Assembly (NCBI RefSeq): GCF_014192575.1 | Contig: NZ_JACHYC010000004.1 | Location: 496,001-560,000, forward strand | Length of the DNA: 64,000 nucleotides | Direction: 5' to 3' | From: Variovorax sp. Sphag1AA | Lineage (GTDB): Bacteria; Pseudomonadota; Gammaproteobacteria; Burkholderiales; Burkholderiaceae_C | Part shown: in pieces, positions 34,455-44,523 of the stretch | Position numbering within the stretch: position 1 is the stretch's first letter | Layout of the letters: the number at the start of each line of letters is the position of its first letter | Notes under the pieces: generated by a model | What the model was told of the DNA's origin: nothing | The model's input: the letters and a program-made list of their open reading frames with translations, nothing else | Databases searched by the model: none | Made by a program: the position numbers and the translations under genes

Positions 34455-35480
34455 ATGTCCAGCAAGACCCATCCCCGCCTTCGCGTCGCCGCCGTGCAGG
34501 CTGCGCCCGTGTTCCTCGACCTCGACGGCACGATCGACAAGACGATCGACCTGATCGCGCAGGCCGCGCGTGACAAGGTGCAACTCATCGCCTTTCCGGA
34601 AACCTGGGCGCCGGGCTATCCGTGGTGGATTTGGCTGGATTCGCCGGCGTGGGGCATGCAGTACGTGCAGCGCTATCACGACAACTCGCTGGTCATCGGG
34701 TCGCCCGAGTTCGACCGTATCCGCGAGGCCGCCCGCAAGCACCGCATGTGGGTGTCGCTCGGCTTCAGCGAGAAGGCCGCGGGCAGCCTCTACATCGCGC
34801 AGGCGCTGATCGACGACCAGGGCAACGTGCAGCAGACGCGGCGCAAGCTCAAGCCGACGCATGTGGAGCGCACCGTGTTCGGCGAAGGCGACGGATCGGA
34901 CCTCGCCGTGATCGAGACATCGATCGGCAACATCGGTTCACTCTCTTGCTGGGAGCATCTGCAGCCGCTCAGCAAGTACGCGATGTATTCGCAGAACGAG
35001 CAGATCCACTGCGCGGCGTGGCCGAGCTTCTCGCTCTATCGCGGTGGCGCGTATGCGCTCGGGGCCGAAGTCAACAACGCGGCGAGCCAGGTGTATGCGG
35101 CCGAGGGCCAGTGCTTCGTGATCGCGCCCTGCGCCACGGTGTCGAAGGCCATGCACGAGATGCTGTGCACCGATCCGGGCAAGCAGCAGATGCTGCTGGT
35201 GGGCGGCGGCTTCGCGCGCATCTACGGGCCAGATGGTTCGCCGCTGGGCACCAATCTGGCGGAGGACCAGGAAGGGCTGGTGGTGGCGGACATCGATCTC
35301 GGGATGATCTCGCTCGCCAAGGCGGCGGGCGATCCGGCGGGGCACTATTCGCGGCCGGATGTGACGCGGCTGCTGTTCAACAAGACGCGGCGTGAGCCGG
35401 TGGTGGTTCAGCGGAGTGCAGAGGTCGAGCCGGCGGGCTTCGAGGTTGCGCCCAAGACGGAAGCAGCTGCGAGCGCCTAG
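34455..35480 (+). CDS. Nitrilase (carbon-nitrogen hydrolase), possibly arylacetonitrile-active
   Basis: A 341-residue nitrilase with the catalytic triad visible: Glu49 in IAFPETWAPGYP, Lys131 in RRKLKPTHVER and Cys165 in GSLSCWEHLQPL. The CWEH motif and the length mark a true nitrilase (nitrile to acid plus ammonia) rather than an amidase. It lies at the edge of the indoleacetate-type locus, and Variovorax strains are known to hydrolyse indole-3-acetonitrile to indole-3-acetate, so an arylacetonitrile substrate is attractive but unproven. It is convergent with the thioesterase gene, with 2 bases between the stops. Confidence 0.85.
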   Translation: MSSKTHPRLRVAAVQAAPVFLDLDGTIDKTIDLIAQAARDKVQLIAFPETWAPGYPWWIWLDSPAWGMQYVQRYHDNSLVIGSPEFDRIREAARKHRMWVSLGFSEKAAGSLYIAQALIDDQGNVQQTRRKLKPTHVERTVFGEGDGSDLAVIETSIGNIGSLSCWEHLQPLSKYAMYSQNEQIHCAAWPSFSLYRGGAYALGAEVNNAASQVYAAEGQCFVIAPCATVSKAMHEMLCTDPGKQQMLLVGGGFARIYGPDGSPLGTNLAEDQEGLVVADIDLGMISLAKAAGDPAGHYSRPDVTRLLFNKTRREPVVVQRSAEVEPAGFEVAPKTEAAASA

Positions 35481-35482
35481 GC

Positions 35483-35911
35483 CTAGGCTGCACTGCGTTC
35501 GATGGCCGCACGCAGGTGCGCGGGAATCTCGATCGCCCGATGGGTTTCGAGAGACGTGGTGACCAGCACCTGCTTCATCCGCATACGGGTTTCGCCCTCC
35601 CCGTCGAAGCAATGCAGGCCGAGCGTGATCGAGCGCGTGCCGAGCTGTTCGACGTTCAAACCAAGGATCACGTTGTCGCCCATGCGGCTCACGGAGCGGA
35701 AGTCCGCTTCGAGCCGCACTGTGGGCAGGCCGATGCGCTGCTCGACGATGAGCTTGCGGTAGCCGATGCCGAGCCCGTCGTTGACCCAGTCCTCTACGAG
35801 GCCGTTGAACATCACGAAGTACTGCGGATAGAAGACGATGCCCGCCGGGTCGCAGTCGGAGAAGCGGATCAGCCGTTCGCGACGAAACTCGGCGCCAATC
35901 GACTCGGTCAC
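35483..35911 (-). CDS. 4-hydroxybenzoyl-CoA thioesterase-family acyl-CoA thioesterase
   Basis: A 142-residue hot-dog-fold protein. The active-site segment IRFSDCDPAGIVFYPQYFVMF contains the Asp of the 4HBT family. It is the last gene of the SDR-MarR-thioesterase unit and overlaps the MarR stop by four bases. In the pathway proposed for this locus it could release an aryl acid such as anthranilate from its CoA ester; that is inference from context. Confidence 0.85.
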   Translation of the reverse strand: MTESIGAEFRRERLIRFSDCDPAGIVFYPQYFVMFNGLVEDWVNDGLGIGYRKLIVEQRIGLPTVRLEADFRSVSRMGDNVILGLNVEQLGTRSITLGLHCFDGEGETRMRMKQVLVTTSLETHRAIEIPAHLRAAIERSAA

Positions 35912-36447
35912 GCGTTCTCCTCGGCCGAGGGCTCGTTACGCATCACATGCACTCGCAGTTGGCCGAGCTGCGCATAGAGCTGGCGCACGGTCTTCGTGTC
36001 GAGGCCCGAGAACATCTCCAAGATCCACTGCTCGTGTTCCTTGGCCATGGCCTCGAAGCTGCGGCGGCCCTTGGCGGTGAGGCTCACGATCCACGCACGG
36101 CGGTCGTCGGGACTCGGTGTGCGCGAGACGAAGCCTTCGCGCTCCAGTTCGTCTGTGAGGCCGGTGACATTGCCGCCGGTCACCATCAGGTAGCGCGAGA
36201 GCACGCGCATCTTCAGGCCCTCGCGGTAGCGATAGAGCTGCGCCATGTAGTCGAAGCGCGCCAGCGTGATGTCGAAACGCTCGCGCAGGCGCTTGCGGAT
36301 CTCGGCCTCGATCTGCGTGGTGCTCGCGAGCATGCGCAGCCAGAGCTTGAGCACCGCATGGTCGTCGTGACGCGCGCGGGCTTCGTGGCCGAGTTCTTCC
36401 GCGTCGCTGAGCGCTGCGTGCGATGGGTCGTTTGTGCTGTCGATCAT
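35908..36447 (-). CDS. MarR-family transcriptional regulator
   Basis: A 179-residue winged-helix regulator: the DNA-binding part reads [40 protein letters not shown], with the family's wing signature DDRRA. It lies between an SDR and a thioesterase gene, with four-base overlaps on both sides, so it is co-expressed with enzymes and probably autoregulated through the motif upstream of the SDR. MarR proteins in aromatic catabolism commonly respond to acids or their CoA esters. It is one of two MarR genes bracketing the 26-kb locus. Confidence 0.88.
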   Translation of the reverse strand: MIDSTNDPSHAALSDAEELGHEARARHDDHAVLKLWLRMLASTTQIEAEIRKRLRERFDITLARFDYMAQLYRYREGLKMRVLSRYLMVTGGNVTGLTDELEREGFVSRTPSPDDRRAWIVSLTAKGRRSFEAMAKEHEQWILEMFSGLDTKTVRQLYAQLGQLRVHVMRNEPSAEENA

Positions 36448-37220
36448 GGTGTGACTTCTCCTCCCGAAACGGAGATCGATTGTCCATTCATCGAGGCCGC
36501 GCCCTCTCCGCACAGCCAGCGCACCGCATCGGCCACCTCAGCCGGCTGCACGATGCGGCGCTGCGGATTGACGGCGGCGAATTCCGCCAGTGCGTCGGCT
36601 TCGCTGCGACCGGTCTTGCCGACCACGTTGGCGACGCTGTTGCGCAGGATGTCGGTCTCCGTATAGCCCGGACACACGGCATTGACGGTGATGCCCTTGC
36701 GAGCCACTTCGAGTGCGAGCGAGCGTGTGAGTCCGATCACGCCATGCTTGGCCGCCGTATAGGCCGACACATAGGCGTAGCCCTTCTGCCCCGCGGTGCT
36801 CGCGATGTTGACGATGCGGCCCCAGCCCGCGTCCAGCATGTCGGGCAGCGCAGCCTGTGCGCAAAGAAAGCTGCCGGTGAGATTGACCGCCAGCATGCGC
36901 TGCCAGAGGTCAATGGAAGTCTTGAGGAAGGGCGCGCTCTCGGCCTGCCCGGCGTTGTTGACGAGGATGGCGACCGGACCCGACGCAGCGCGAAGCGCTT
37001 CGAAGGCGGCGCGCACCGAGGCTTCGTCACTCACATCGGCGGCGGCGACCGCGTGGCCGCTGCCTGCCAGTTCCTTCTGCACCTTCTCCAGGGCGGCGCG
37101 ATCGCGTCCGATGAGGCTGACGCGCGCACCTTCAGCGGCGAGCGTTCTCGCGATCTCCGCACCGATGCCGCGTGCGGCTCCGGTGACGACGGCGTGACGA
37201 CCTTGGAGGGCAGTGTTCAT
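36444..37220 (-). CDS. SDR-family oxidoreductase
   Basis: A 258-residue classical short-chain dehydrogenase with intact motifs: [12 protein letters not shown], catalytic Ser in [10 protein letters not shown] and YTAAK ([12 protein letters not shown]). It is close in pattern to 3-hydroxybutyrate dehydrogenase and the 2-hydroxycyclohexanecarboxyl-CoA dehydrogenase BadH, so a hydroxyacyl-CoA or cyclic alcohol is a likely substrate. It is the first gene of unit C; a TTTAG-type inverted repeat lies 15-32 bases upstream. Confidence 0.85.
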   Translation of the reverse strand: MNTALQGRHAVVTGAARGIGAEIARTLAAEGARVSLIGRDRAALEKVQKELAGSGHAVAAADVSDEASVRAAFEALRAASGPVAILVNNAGQAESAPFLKTSIDLWQRMLAVNLTGSFLCAQAALPDMLDAGWGRIVNIASTAGQKGYAYVSAYTAAKHGVIGLTRSLALEVARKGITVNAVCPGYTETDILRNSVANVVGKTGRSEADALAEFAAVNPQRRIVQPAEVADAVRWLCGEGAASMNGQSISVSGGEVTP

Positions 37221-37234
37221 GGCGTACCTAAAAG

Positions 37235-37252
37235 ATTGACAACTAAATCAAT
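37235..37252 (-). promoter_or_regulatory. Candidate MarR operator upstream of unit C
   Basis: Read on the minus strand, the site is ATTGATTTAGTTGTCAAT, an inverted repeat ATTGA/TCAAT spaced by 8 bases and containing TTTAG. The same TTTAG core occurs in the promoter gaps of units A and B. The site lies just upstream of the first gene of the SDR-MarR-thioesterase unit. Confidence 0.5.
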
Positions 37253-37288
37253 TCTACTGCTTGGGGCTCTGGAGCGGGTTCAAACACT

Positions 37289-38038
37289 TCAGCGCATGAA
37301 GCGCCCGCCGTTGAGATCGAGCGTCGCGCCGGTCGTGAAGGCACCCGCTTCCGACGCCAGATAGACCACCGCCGCCGCAACCTCGCGCCCCTCGCCGAAG
37401 CGGCGCAGCGGAATCGTGGCCTGCAATGCGCGCTGGCGCGATTCGTCCATCGCGTCGAGCACCGGGCTGCGGATGGCGGCCGGCGCGATGGCGTTGACCG
37501 TGACGCCGCTTGGCGCCAGCTCCTGTGCGAAGGAGCGCGTCAAGGCCAACAAAGCCGCCTTCGAGGCCGCATAGTGCACGCCGGTAGCCGTACTCGCCTG
37601 CTGGCCAGCCATGGAGGACAGATTCACGATCCGCCCCGACTTGCGCTCCCGCATGTGGCGGCCGGCAATGCGGCAGCCGAAGAAGCTGCCGCGCAGGTTG
37701 ATCGCCATCACGTCGTCCCACTCGTCGGCGCCGATGTCCCACAGCGAAGTCGACGGGGTGAGCGCGGCGTTGTTCACCATCACGTCGATCGCACCGAAGC
37801 GCTGCACGGCCGCATCGAAGCATCGCGCGAACGCGGCTTCGTCTCGAACGTCGAGCGGCATCGCGATGCATTCGCGGCCTTCGGACTGCATCGCCGTGGC
37901 GACCGCGTGCGCCGCGTCTCCGTCGATATCGGCCAGCACGATGCGCGCGCCCGCCTCGGACAGCCCACGCGCGATGGCTTCGCCAAGGCCCCGGCCCGCG
38001 CCCGTCACGAAAGCAGCCTGACCGGTCAGCGAGAACAT
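37289..38038 (-). CDS. SDR-family oxidoreductase
   Basis: A 249-residue classical SDR with TGAGRGLG, NNAA, catalytic Ser in LSSMAGQQ and YAASK (VHYAASKAALLALT), and the C-terminal DLNGGRFMR typical of FabG-like proteins. The start lies 4 bases after the stop of the acyl-CoA ligase, so it is the last gene of unit B. The substrate is not known; a 3-hydroxyacyl-CoA or dioxindole-type alcohol would suit the locus. Confidence 0.85.
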   Translation of the reverse strand: MFSLTGQAAFVTGAGRGLGEAIARGLSEAGARIVLADIDGDAAHAVATAMQSEGRECIAMPLDVRDEAAFARCFDAAVQRFGAIDVMVNNAALTPSTSLWDIGADEWDDVMAINLRGSFFGCRIAGRHMRERKSGRIVNLSSMAGQQASTATGVHYAASKAALLALTRSFAQELAPSGVTVNAIAPAAIRSPVLDAMDESRQRALQATIPLRRFGEGREVAAAVVYLASEAGAFTTGATLDLNGGRFMR

Positions 38039-38042
38039 CGCC

Positions 38043-39635
38043 TTACCTGCCACGCCCGGCGGGCCGCCGGTCCCAGGTGGATTCGCTGACGCCGCGCTCG
38101 CGAAGCTTGTACTTCTGGACCTTGCCGTTCTCGGTGCGCGGCAGATCGTCCAGCAGATCGATGTAGCGCGGCACCGCGAAGTACGGCAGCCGTGCCTCGC
38201 AGAAGCTCGCAAGTTCGGTGAAATCGATGCGGCAGTCGACGCGGGCCACGAGAGCAGCCATCACTTCGTCTTCCGCAAGTTCGGAACTCACTGGATAGAC
38301 CGCGCACGATGCCACCGATGGGTGGCTCAGCAGCACCTGCTCGACTTCGAACGACGAGATGTTCTCGCCGCGCCGACGGATCGCGTCCTTGATGCGATCG
38401 ACGAAGCGGAAGGCGCCATCGGCCTCGCGGATCACGCGGTCGCCGGTGTGGAACCACAGGTTTCGCCACGCCTCGATGGTCTTTTCGGGCATGTTGAAGT
38501 AGCCGCTCGCGAAGGCATAGGGCTCGTCCGCGCGAAGCAGCAGTTCGCCCGCCTCGCCTGGAGCGACTTCGACATCGTCGTCATCCGCGACGCGCGCCTG
38601 GAAGCCCTGGCGCGCCCATCCCATCACGCCGCCGCGCGGCGAATCGGGAGCGGTCGCGATCACGAAGTTGGTTTCGGTGGAGCCGTAGCCTTCGAGCAGC
38701 TTCACGCCGGTGCGCTCGAAGAAGGCCTTGCCCGCAGCCGCAGGCACGCCGGGCCCGAGGCCGATGCGGACGCGGTGATCGCGCTCGCCGCCGTTCTCTG
38801 GCTGCGCGAGCAGGATCGGCACCATTGCACCGAGCAGATAGACGACCGTGGCGCCGCTCGCGCGCATCGAAGGCCAGAAGCCGGAGGCGGAGAAGCGCGA
38901 TTCGAACACCACTTCGCAGCCGGTCACCGCCGCCTGCGCGAAGGTGTTGAGCGCGTTGATGTGAAAGAGCGGCAGCGTGGTGCACAGCACGTCCTCGCGG
39001 CCGACGCCGAGCACTTCGGCGCTGTTGACGCCCCACCAGAAGTACTGCGCATGCGGGCACATCACGCCCTTCGCGGGGCCGGTGGTGCCGGAGGTGTAGA
39101 GGATCGCGATCGGATCGCCAGGCTTCACATCTGCCGGGGGAGCCGCTTCGGAAGCCTCTGGATAGCGTGAGACGCGAACCGTCGAAGGTGGCTGCCAGTC
39201 CGCAGGCGCATCGCCAATCACCCAGACTTCGCGCAGTTGGGTGCGCGCGAGATCGGCAGTGTTCAGCCGTTCGAGGAATTCGGCTTCGATGACCAGCAGC
39301 TTCGCCTCGCTGTTGGCGAGGAAGTATTCGATCTGCTGTCCCATCGATGCGGTGTTGATCGGCACCGTCGCGGCGCCCATCCATCCCGCGCCGAGAAATA
39401 CTTCGAGGAACTCGATGCGATTGCCGCACATCAGCGCGACGCGGTCGCCGCGCGCAACGCCGGCCTGCATGAGCGCTCCGGCTCGCGTCGAAGCGGCGGT
39501 CGCGGCATCTTCATGCGACCACTCGCGCCCCGCAATCTTCAACAGCCGACGACCCGCGAAAAGCGCGGTCTGCCGCTGCAGCATGGCGGGGAGCGTGCGC
39601 TGCGCCGGTGGCAGCGCGCGGGGTTCAGTCGTCAT
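38043..39635 (-). CDS. AMP-dependent acyl/aryl-CoA ligase
   Basis: A 530-residue adenylate-forming enzyme. The P-loop reads [15 protein letters not shown], the adenine-site motif GYGSTETNF, the hinge region [14 protein letters not shown] and [15 protein letters not shown], and the C-terminal catalytic Lys lies in [14 protein letters not shown]. It would activate a carboxylic acid imported by the neighbouring LIV-type transporter. The ATG with GGAGG 8 bases upstream overlaps the livF stop by 11 bases; a GTG five codons upstream is also in frame. Confidence 0.87.
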   Translation of the reverse strand: MTTEPRALPPAQRTLPAMLQRQTALFAGRRLLKIAGREWSHEDAATAASTRAGALMQAGVARGDRVALMCGNRIEFLEVFLGAGWMGAATVPINTASMGQQIEYFLANSEAKLLVIEAEFLERLNTADLARTQLREVWVIGDAPADWQPPSTVRVSRYPEASEAAPPADVKPGDPIAILYTSGTTGPAKGVMCPHAQYFWWGVNSAEVLGVGREDVLCTTLPLFHINALNTFAQAAVTGCEVVFESRFSASGFWPSMRASGATVVYLLGAMVPILLAQPENGGERDHRVRIGLGPGVPAAAGKAFFERTGVKLLEGYGSTETNFVIATAPDSPRGGVMGWARQGFQARVADDDDVEVAPGEAGELLLRADEPYAFASGYFNMPEKTIEAWRNLWFHTGDRVIREADGAFRFVDRIKDAIRRRGENISSFEVEQVLLSHPSVASCAVYPVSSELAEDEVMAALVARVDCRIDFTELASFCEARLPYFAVPRYIDLLDDLPRTENGKVQKYKLRERGVSESTWDRRPAGRGR

Positions 39636-40356
39636 CGTGGGTGCCTCCACCCAGGTAGGTGGCCTGCACGCGCGGGTCGCTTTCCAGTTGCGCCGAGGGG
39701 CCGGAGAGTGCGATCTCGCCGGTTTCGAGCACGTAGCCGTGATCGGAGCTTTCGAGCGCGGCGCGCGCGTTCTGCTCCACCAGCAGGATCGAGACGCCGT
39801 CGTCGCGCAACTTGCGCACGATGGTGAGGATGTCGCGCACGATCAACGGCGCGAGGCCCAGGCTGGGCTCGTCGAGCATGAGGAGACGCGGCTCGGACAT
39901 CAGCGCGCGACCGACTGCGAGCATCTGGCGCTCGCCACCTGAGAGCGTGTCGGACCGCTGCGAGCGCCGTTCGGCCAGGCGCGGGAAGCGGTCGTAGACG
40001 AACTGCAGGCGGCGCTTCATGGCCTCACTGCTCAAGCGCCTGGAATACGCACCAAGCTGCAGGTTGTCGAGCACGGTGAGTTCGCCGAACAGTTCGCGCT
40101 TCTCGGGCACGAGGCACAGGCCCCGCTCCACGCGCGCTTCGACGTCGAGACCATGCAGGTCCTCACCCTCGAAGCGAAGCACGCCCTTGCACGACAGCAG
40201 GCCCATGGCAGCTGCAAGCAGCGTGGTCTTGCCCGCGCCATTGGGGCCGATGACCGAGATGATCTGGCCTTTGTCGAGCTTGAGCGATACGCCGCGCACG
40301 GCATCGACCTGCCCGTAGGAAACATGCAGGTCGCCAATTTCCAGCATTGCGGTCAT
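39625..40356 (-). CDS. livF: Branched-chain-amino-acid-type ABC transporter ATPase LivF
   Basis: A 243-residue ATPase with Walker [11 protein letters not shown], signature LSGGERQML, Walker [15 protein letters not shown] and the LivF-type C-terminus. It starts inside the stop of the livM-livG gene (ATGA overlap). With the fused permease/ATPase, LivH and the three binding proteins it completes an importer. LIV-type importers in this bacterial group often carry aromatic acids. Confidence 0.9.
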   Translation of the reverse strand: MTAMLEIGDLHVSYGQVDAVRGVSLKLDKGQIISVIGPNGAGKTTLLAAAMGLLSCKGVLRFEGEDLHGLDVEARVERGLCLVPEKRELFGELTVLDNLQLGAYSRRLSSEAMKRRLQFVYDRFPRLAERRSQRSDTLSGGERQMLAVGRALMSEPRLLMLDEPSLGLAPLIVRDILTIVRKLRDDGVSILLVEQNARAALESSDHGYVLETGEIALSGPSAQLESDPRVQATYLGGGTHDDD

Positions 40357-42218
40357 ACGACGCTCCCGAGGTAGGCCGCCTGCACACGCTCATCCGCGCG
40401 CACCGCAGCGGGCACGCCTTCCACGAGCTTGGAGCCGAAGTTCATCACCACCAACCGATCCACCAGTTTCATCACGAAGTCCATGTCGTGTTCGACGATG
40501 AGGATGGTCACGCCTTCCTCGCGCAGCTTGCGCAGCAAGTCGCCGAGCGCCATCTTTTCCTTGCGGCGCAGGCCGGCCGCGGGTTCGTCGAGCACCAGCA
40601 GCACCGGGTCGGCCGCGAGTGCACGCGCGATTTCAAGAATGCGCTGGGTGCCCAGCGGCAGGCTGCCCGCGAGCTCGTGCGCGCGATCGCCGAGACCGAT
40701 GCGATCGAGCTGACGTTGGGCTTCCTGGAGGATCTGCTGCTCTTCCGTGCGATCCAGCCGCAGGCCCGCCTTGAGCAGCCCCGAACGCGTCCGCGAATGC
40801 GCGCCGAGCGCGACGTTGTCGAGCAGCGTCATGTACGGACGCAGCTTGACGTGCTGGAAGGTGCGCGCAAGACCGAGGCGCGCGACCTTGCGCTGCGGCA
40901 TGCCCGCGATGTCGTGGCCGAGGAAGCGCACCTGCCCCGCCGTCATCGGCAGCGTGCAGGTCAGCAGGTTGAACATGGTCGACTTGCCCGCGCCGTTCGG
41001 CCCGATCAGGCCGAGGATCTCGCCGGCATTGACGTCGAAGCTCACTTCGTTGACCGCGACGAGGCCACCGAAGCGCTTGACCGCGCCGTTCACGGAAAGG
41101 ATCGGCGTGCCGCGAGCAGGCAGCGTGCGATGCGGCAGCGGCTCGACCGGGCCAGAGGCCTCGCGCGTCGGCGCGGCAAAGCGTCCGCGTGTGAAGCGCC
41201 GAACGAAACCCATCACGCCACCGCGCGCAAAGTGCAGCAGCAGAATGAACAGCGTCGCGAACGCCACGGCTTCGAGCTGCCCGGCGCGCTGCGTCAGCAG
41301 CGGCAGCACGTCCTGCAAGACGTTCTTCATCACCAGCACGATGCCGGCGCCCACCAGCGCGCCAGCGAGTTGGCCAAGGCCCCCCGCAACCGCCATCAGC
41401 AGGTATTCGATGCTCGCGCGCACGTCGAAGGGCGACGGGCTCACGAAGCGGTTCATGTGCGCATAGAGCCAGCCCGCGAGGCCCGCGTAGAGCGCCGCCG
41501 TGACGAACAGCGAGAGCCGCACGCGGTAGGCATCCTCGCCCACACTTGCCAGCAGGATCGAGCCGCCGCGCAGGCTGCGGATCGCGCGACCGGGGCGCGA
41601 CTGCAGCAGGTTGTTGCTGAAGAGGAAGGCCAGGCCGACGATCACCCAGATCAGGTAGTAGATCGAGCGCGGATCCGCCAGTGAGAAGCCGGCGATCGTG
41701 AGCGGCGGAATGTTCGACAAGCCGGTGTGGCGGCCCAGCGCATCGACGTTGCCGAACAGCATCGCGATCGACAGCCCCCATGCAATGGTGGACAGCGGCA
41801 GGAAGTGCCCGCCGAGCCGGAGCGTCAGCAGGCCGATAGCGAGTGCAGAAATACCGGTCAGCGCGAGCGCGAACACGAGGCCGATCCACGGCGACATGCC
41901 CTGCGTCGTGGTCAGCCACGCGGTTGCATAGGCTGCGATGCCGACGAAGGCCGCCTGCCCGAACGAAGTCGCACCACCGATGCCTGTGAGCAGCACGAGG
42001 CCGAGTGCGACCAGCGCACCGATGCCGATGTCGTTGAGCAATGAGACGGTGAAGTTGCCCGCCACCATCGGCGCAAGCGCCAGCGCGACGATCAGCACGC
42101 CGATCCAGAGGCGGCGCGAGTTCAAGCCGCCGCCCTTGGCCGCCGAGGCGTGCGACACGGCAGCCTTCGCGCCGAGTGCGAGCGCCGCCTCGTCCTGTCT
42201 TCCGATGGTCTGGCTCAT
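40353..42218 (-). CDS. Fused ABC permease-ATPase (LivM-LivG)
   Basis: A 621-residue protein combining a LivM-type permease (residues about 35-335, about nine transmembrane helices, with [19 protein letters not shown]) and a LivG-type ATPase (residues about 365-620). The ATPase shows Walker [13 protein letters not shown], a signature degenerate at LPLGTQR and Walker [13 protein letters not shown]. LivG characteristically ends with a motif like VQAAYLG, which is visible. The fusion is known in some LIV systems. Four-base overlaps with livH and livF tie it to the importer operon. Confidence 0.9.
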   Translation of the reverse strand: MSQTIGRQDEAALALGAKAAVSHASAAKGGGLNSRRLWIGVLIVALALAPMVAGNFTVSLLNDIGIGALVALGLVLLTGIGGATSFGQAAFVGIAAYATAWLTTTQGMSPWIGLVFALALTGISALAIGLLTLRLGGHFLPLSTIAWGLSIAMLFGNVDALGRHTGLSNIPPLTIAGFSLADPRSIYYLIWVIVGLAFLFSNNLLQSRPGRAIRSLRGGSILLASVGEDAYRVRLSLFVTAALYAGLAGWLYAHMNRFVSPSPFDVRASIEYLLMAVAGGLGQLAGALVGAGIVLVMKNVLQDVLPLLTQRAGQLEAVAFATLFILLLHFARGGVMGFVRRFTRGRFAAPTREASGPVEPLPHRTLPARGTPILSVNGAVKRFGGLVAVNEVSFDVNAGEILGLIGPNGAGKSTMFNLLTCTLPMTAGQVRFLGHDIAGMPQRKVARLGLARTFQHVKLRPYMTLLDNVALGAHSRTRSGLLKAGLRLDRTEEQQILQEAQRQLDRIGLGDRAHELAGSLPLGTQRILEIARALAADPVLLVLDEPAAGLRRKEKMALGDLLRKLREEGVTILIVEHDMDFVMKLVDRLVVMNFGSKLVEGVPAAVRADERVQAAYLGSVV

Positions 42219-43270
42219 TGCTCCACCTCGTCTTCTTCCTCTTCGGAGTGCACGCTGAGGAACGACCTCAGCATCAGCACCGGTATCAGCAAGCTGAACA
42301 CGATCACGTCCTTCAACGCGCCGCTCCAGAACGACGCGAAGCTTTCGACGACGCCCACCGCGAGCGCGCCGACCGCCGTCATCGGGTAGCTCACGAGCCC
42401 GCCGATGATCGCGGCCACGAAGGCCTTCAGGCCGATGATGAAACCCGAGTCGTAGTACATGGTGGTCACCGGCGCGATCAGCACGCCGATGAGCCCTGCC
42501 AGCAACGATGCACTGCCATAGGCCAGCAGCGCGGTGCGCGCTGGCCGGATGCCGACCAGCCGTGCGCCGACGCGGTTGACCGCGGTCGCGCGCAGTGCCT
42601 TGCCGGCCACTGTGCGTTCGAACACCAGGAAGAACAGGCCGCTCAGCACGATGGCCGAGGCGACCATGAGTACGATCTGGCCACTCACGGTGAACCCCTC
42701 GCCGAGGGGGATGGTGCCGCTTGCCAGCGGCTGGGTACGCGAGCCCTCCGGCCCGAAGAACAGCAGGCCGAGGCCCGACAGCAGGAAGTGCAGCGCCAGC
42801 GAGACGATCAGCAGCACCAGCACCGAGGCATCCGCGATCGGCTGGAACACGATCCGCGCCAGCAGCGGCGCGATCGGCACCACGAGCAGCACCGTCACGG
42901 CGATGTTCACCGCGGCCGGCGCACCGGCGCGCGATGCGGCCCAGGCCAGCGCGCAGGGCACCAGCGGAAGCACACCCCAGGCGAGGACCGCCTTCGGAAT
43001 CGCGGCGGCTTCACCCTTGCGGATAAGGCTGCCGATTTCAGTCAGCGTTGCAATCAAGGCCAGCACAGCAACCAGGCCGATGGTGGGCGGCAGGCGGTTG
43101 GTTTCAAAAGCCGCCAGCGTCAGCGCCGCGAAGGCAGCGATATCGCCGAACGGCACGAACACCACCCGCGTGACGGAAAAGATCAGTACCAGCCCCAGCC
43201 CCGCGAGCAGATAGACCGCGCCATTGGCGAGCCCGTCGATGCCCAGGATGAGCGCCACGTCCCATGTCAT
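42215..43270 (-). CDS. livH: Branched-chain-amino-acid-type ABC transporter permease LivH
   Basis: A 351-residue permease with about nine transmembrane helices. Family motifs include GLANGAVYLLAGLGLVLIFSVTRVV at the N-terminus (read in parts) and FIIGLKAFVAAIIGGLVSYP near residue 280. It is longer than the usual 290-300 residues because of an extra periplasmic/loop region around residues 85-115 and a short acidic tail ([10 protein letters not shown]). The stop overlaps the start of the fused livM-livG gene. Confidence 0.88.
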   Translation of the reverse strand: MTWDVALILGIDGLANGAVYLLAGLGLVLIFSVTRVVFVPFGDIAAFAALTLAAFETNRLPPTIGLVAVLALIATLTEIGSLIRKGEAAAIPKAVLAWGVLPLVPCALAWAASRAGAPAAVNIAVTVLLVVPIAPLLARIVFQPIADASVLVLLIVSLALHFLLSGLGLLFFGPEGSRTQPLASGTIPLGEGFTVSGQIVLMVASAIVLSGLFFLVFERTVAGKALRATAVNRVGARLVGIRPARTALLAYGSASLLAGLIGVLIAPVTTMYYDSGFIIGLKAFVAAIIGGLVSYPMTAVGALAVGVVESFASFWSGALKDVIVFSLLIPVLMLRSFLSVHSEEEEDEVEQ

Positions 43271-43325
43271 TGAAAGAGTCCTCTAAGTGGTGGTGTTCGT
43301 ATAGACCGCTGCCTTCAGGCGTTGG

Positions 43326-44483
43326 TCAGGGCGCCAATTTCCATTGGCCGTTGTCCAGCTTCACGATCACGCGAGCGCGTTCGTCGACGCCGTAGAGGTT
43401 GCCGGGCTTGAAGTTGTAGACGCCGTGCGTGCCGACGACTTCCTTCGTGCTCGCGATCGCATCACGCAGCGACAGGCGGAACTCCGGCGTGCCCGGCTCG
43501 CCCTTGGCACGCGCAGCGGCGTCTGTGAACACCAGCCAGCCGTCGAACGAATAGGCCGAGAAGGCATCGCTGGTCGGCGCGTTGTTGACCTTCTGGAAGA
43601 TGGCGCGGAAGTCCATCGCGATCTTCTTGGTCGGGTACTCGGCGGGAAGCTGCTCGGCGACGATCACCGGACCGGTGGGCATCAGCGCGCCCTGCCCTGC
43701 CGCGCCGACGACGCGCACGAAGTCGGGGTTGATCAGGCCGTGCTGGCCATACACCGGGCCCTTGAAGCCGCGTTCGTTGAGCGCCAGGAACGGCAGCGCA
43801 CCCGGCGTACCGGCGCCGCCGGTCATCACTGCATCGGGCTTCATCGCGAGCAGCTTGAGGATCTGGCCGGTGACCGATGCATCGGCGCGCGCATAGCGTT
43901 CGTTGCCCAGCACCTTGATGCCGGCCTCGGGCGCTGACTTCATCAGCGCGTTGTAGACAAGGTCGCCCCACGCATCGGAAAAGCCGATGTAGCCCACCGA
44001 CTTCACGCCATCCTTCTTCATGCGCTGCACGACCGCATCGATCATGAGCTGCGTCGGCTGCGCGACGGTGAAGACCCACGGGTTCTCGGCCGGGTCGAGC
44101 TGGATCGGCGTGAGGCCGATCATCGGCACCTTCGCATCGCGGCCGACCTGCGCCATTGCGATCGCGGCGGGCACACCGGACGTACCCATCAGCACGTCGA
44201 CCTTGTCCTCTTCCACGAGCTTGCGCGCATTGCGGCCTGCGGTCGTCGGGTCGGAGCCGTCGTCGAGCACGATGAGCTGGATCTTGCGGCCGTTGACTTC
44301 CGGCTTGTACGCCAGCGCCGCCTGCATGCCCTTGGCATACGGCACGCCGAGCGACGAGTTCGGGCCGGAAAGCGAAACGCTCAGGCCGACCTTGAGATCG
44401 GCCGCGAACGCCGTCATCGCAAGGCCGGTGCCCAGCGCGGCGGCAAGCGCGGTGCGCGTCAAGGTCTGCATCAAGCTCTTCAT
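43326..44483 (-). CDS. LIV-type ABC transporter substrate-binding protein (copy 1)
   Basis: A 385-residue periplasmic receptor with a signal peptide (AMTAFAADLK). Motifs are those of Peripla_BP_6 receptors: VGLSVSLSGPNSSLGVPYAKG, DDGSDPTTAGRNARKLV and VGYIGFSDAWGDLVYNAL. It is paralogous to the two receptors further upstream, sharing the C-terminal GQWKLAP/GQWKLVP ending and the spacing of motifs. AGGAG precedes the ATG. It lies between the second Rieske pair and livH. Confidence 0.88.
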   Translation of the reverse strand: MKSLMQTLTRTALAAALGTGLAMTAFAADLKVGLSVSLSGPNSSLGVPYAKGMQAALAYKPEVNGRKIQLIVLDDGSDPTTAGRNARKLVEEDKVDVLMGTSGVPAAIAMAQVGRDAKVPMIGLTPIQLDPAENPWVFTVAQPTQLMIDAVVQRMKKDGVKSVGYIGFSDAWGDLVYNALMKSAPEAGIKVLGNERYARADASVTGQILKLLAMKPDAVMTGGAGTPGALPFLALNERGFKGPVYGQHGLINPDFVRVVGAAGQGALMPTGPVIVAEQLPAEYPTKKIAMDFRAIFQKVNNAPTSDAFSAYSFDGWLVFTDAAARAKGEPGTPEFRLSLRDAIASTKEVVGTHGVYNFKPGNLYGVDERARVIVKLDNGQWKLAP

Positions 44484-44523
44484 GTCGTGACTCCTGGTGG
44501 GTGGAAATGGATGAGCGACTTGC

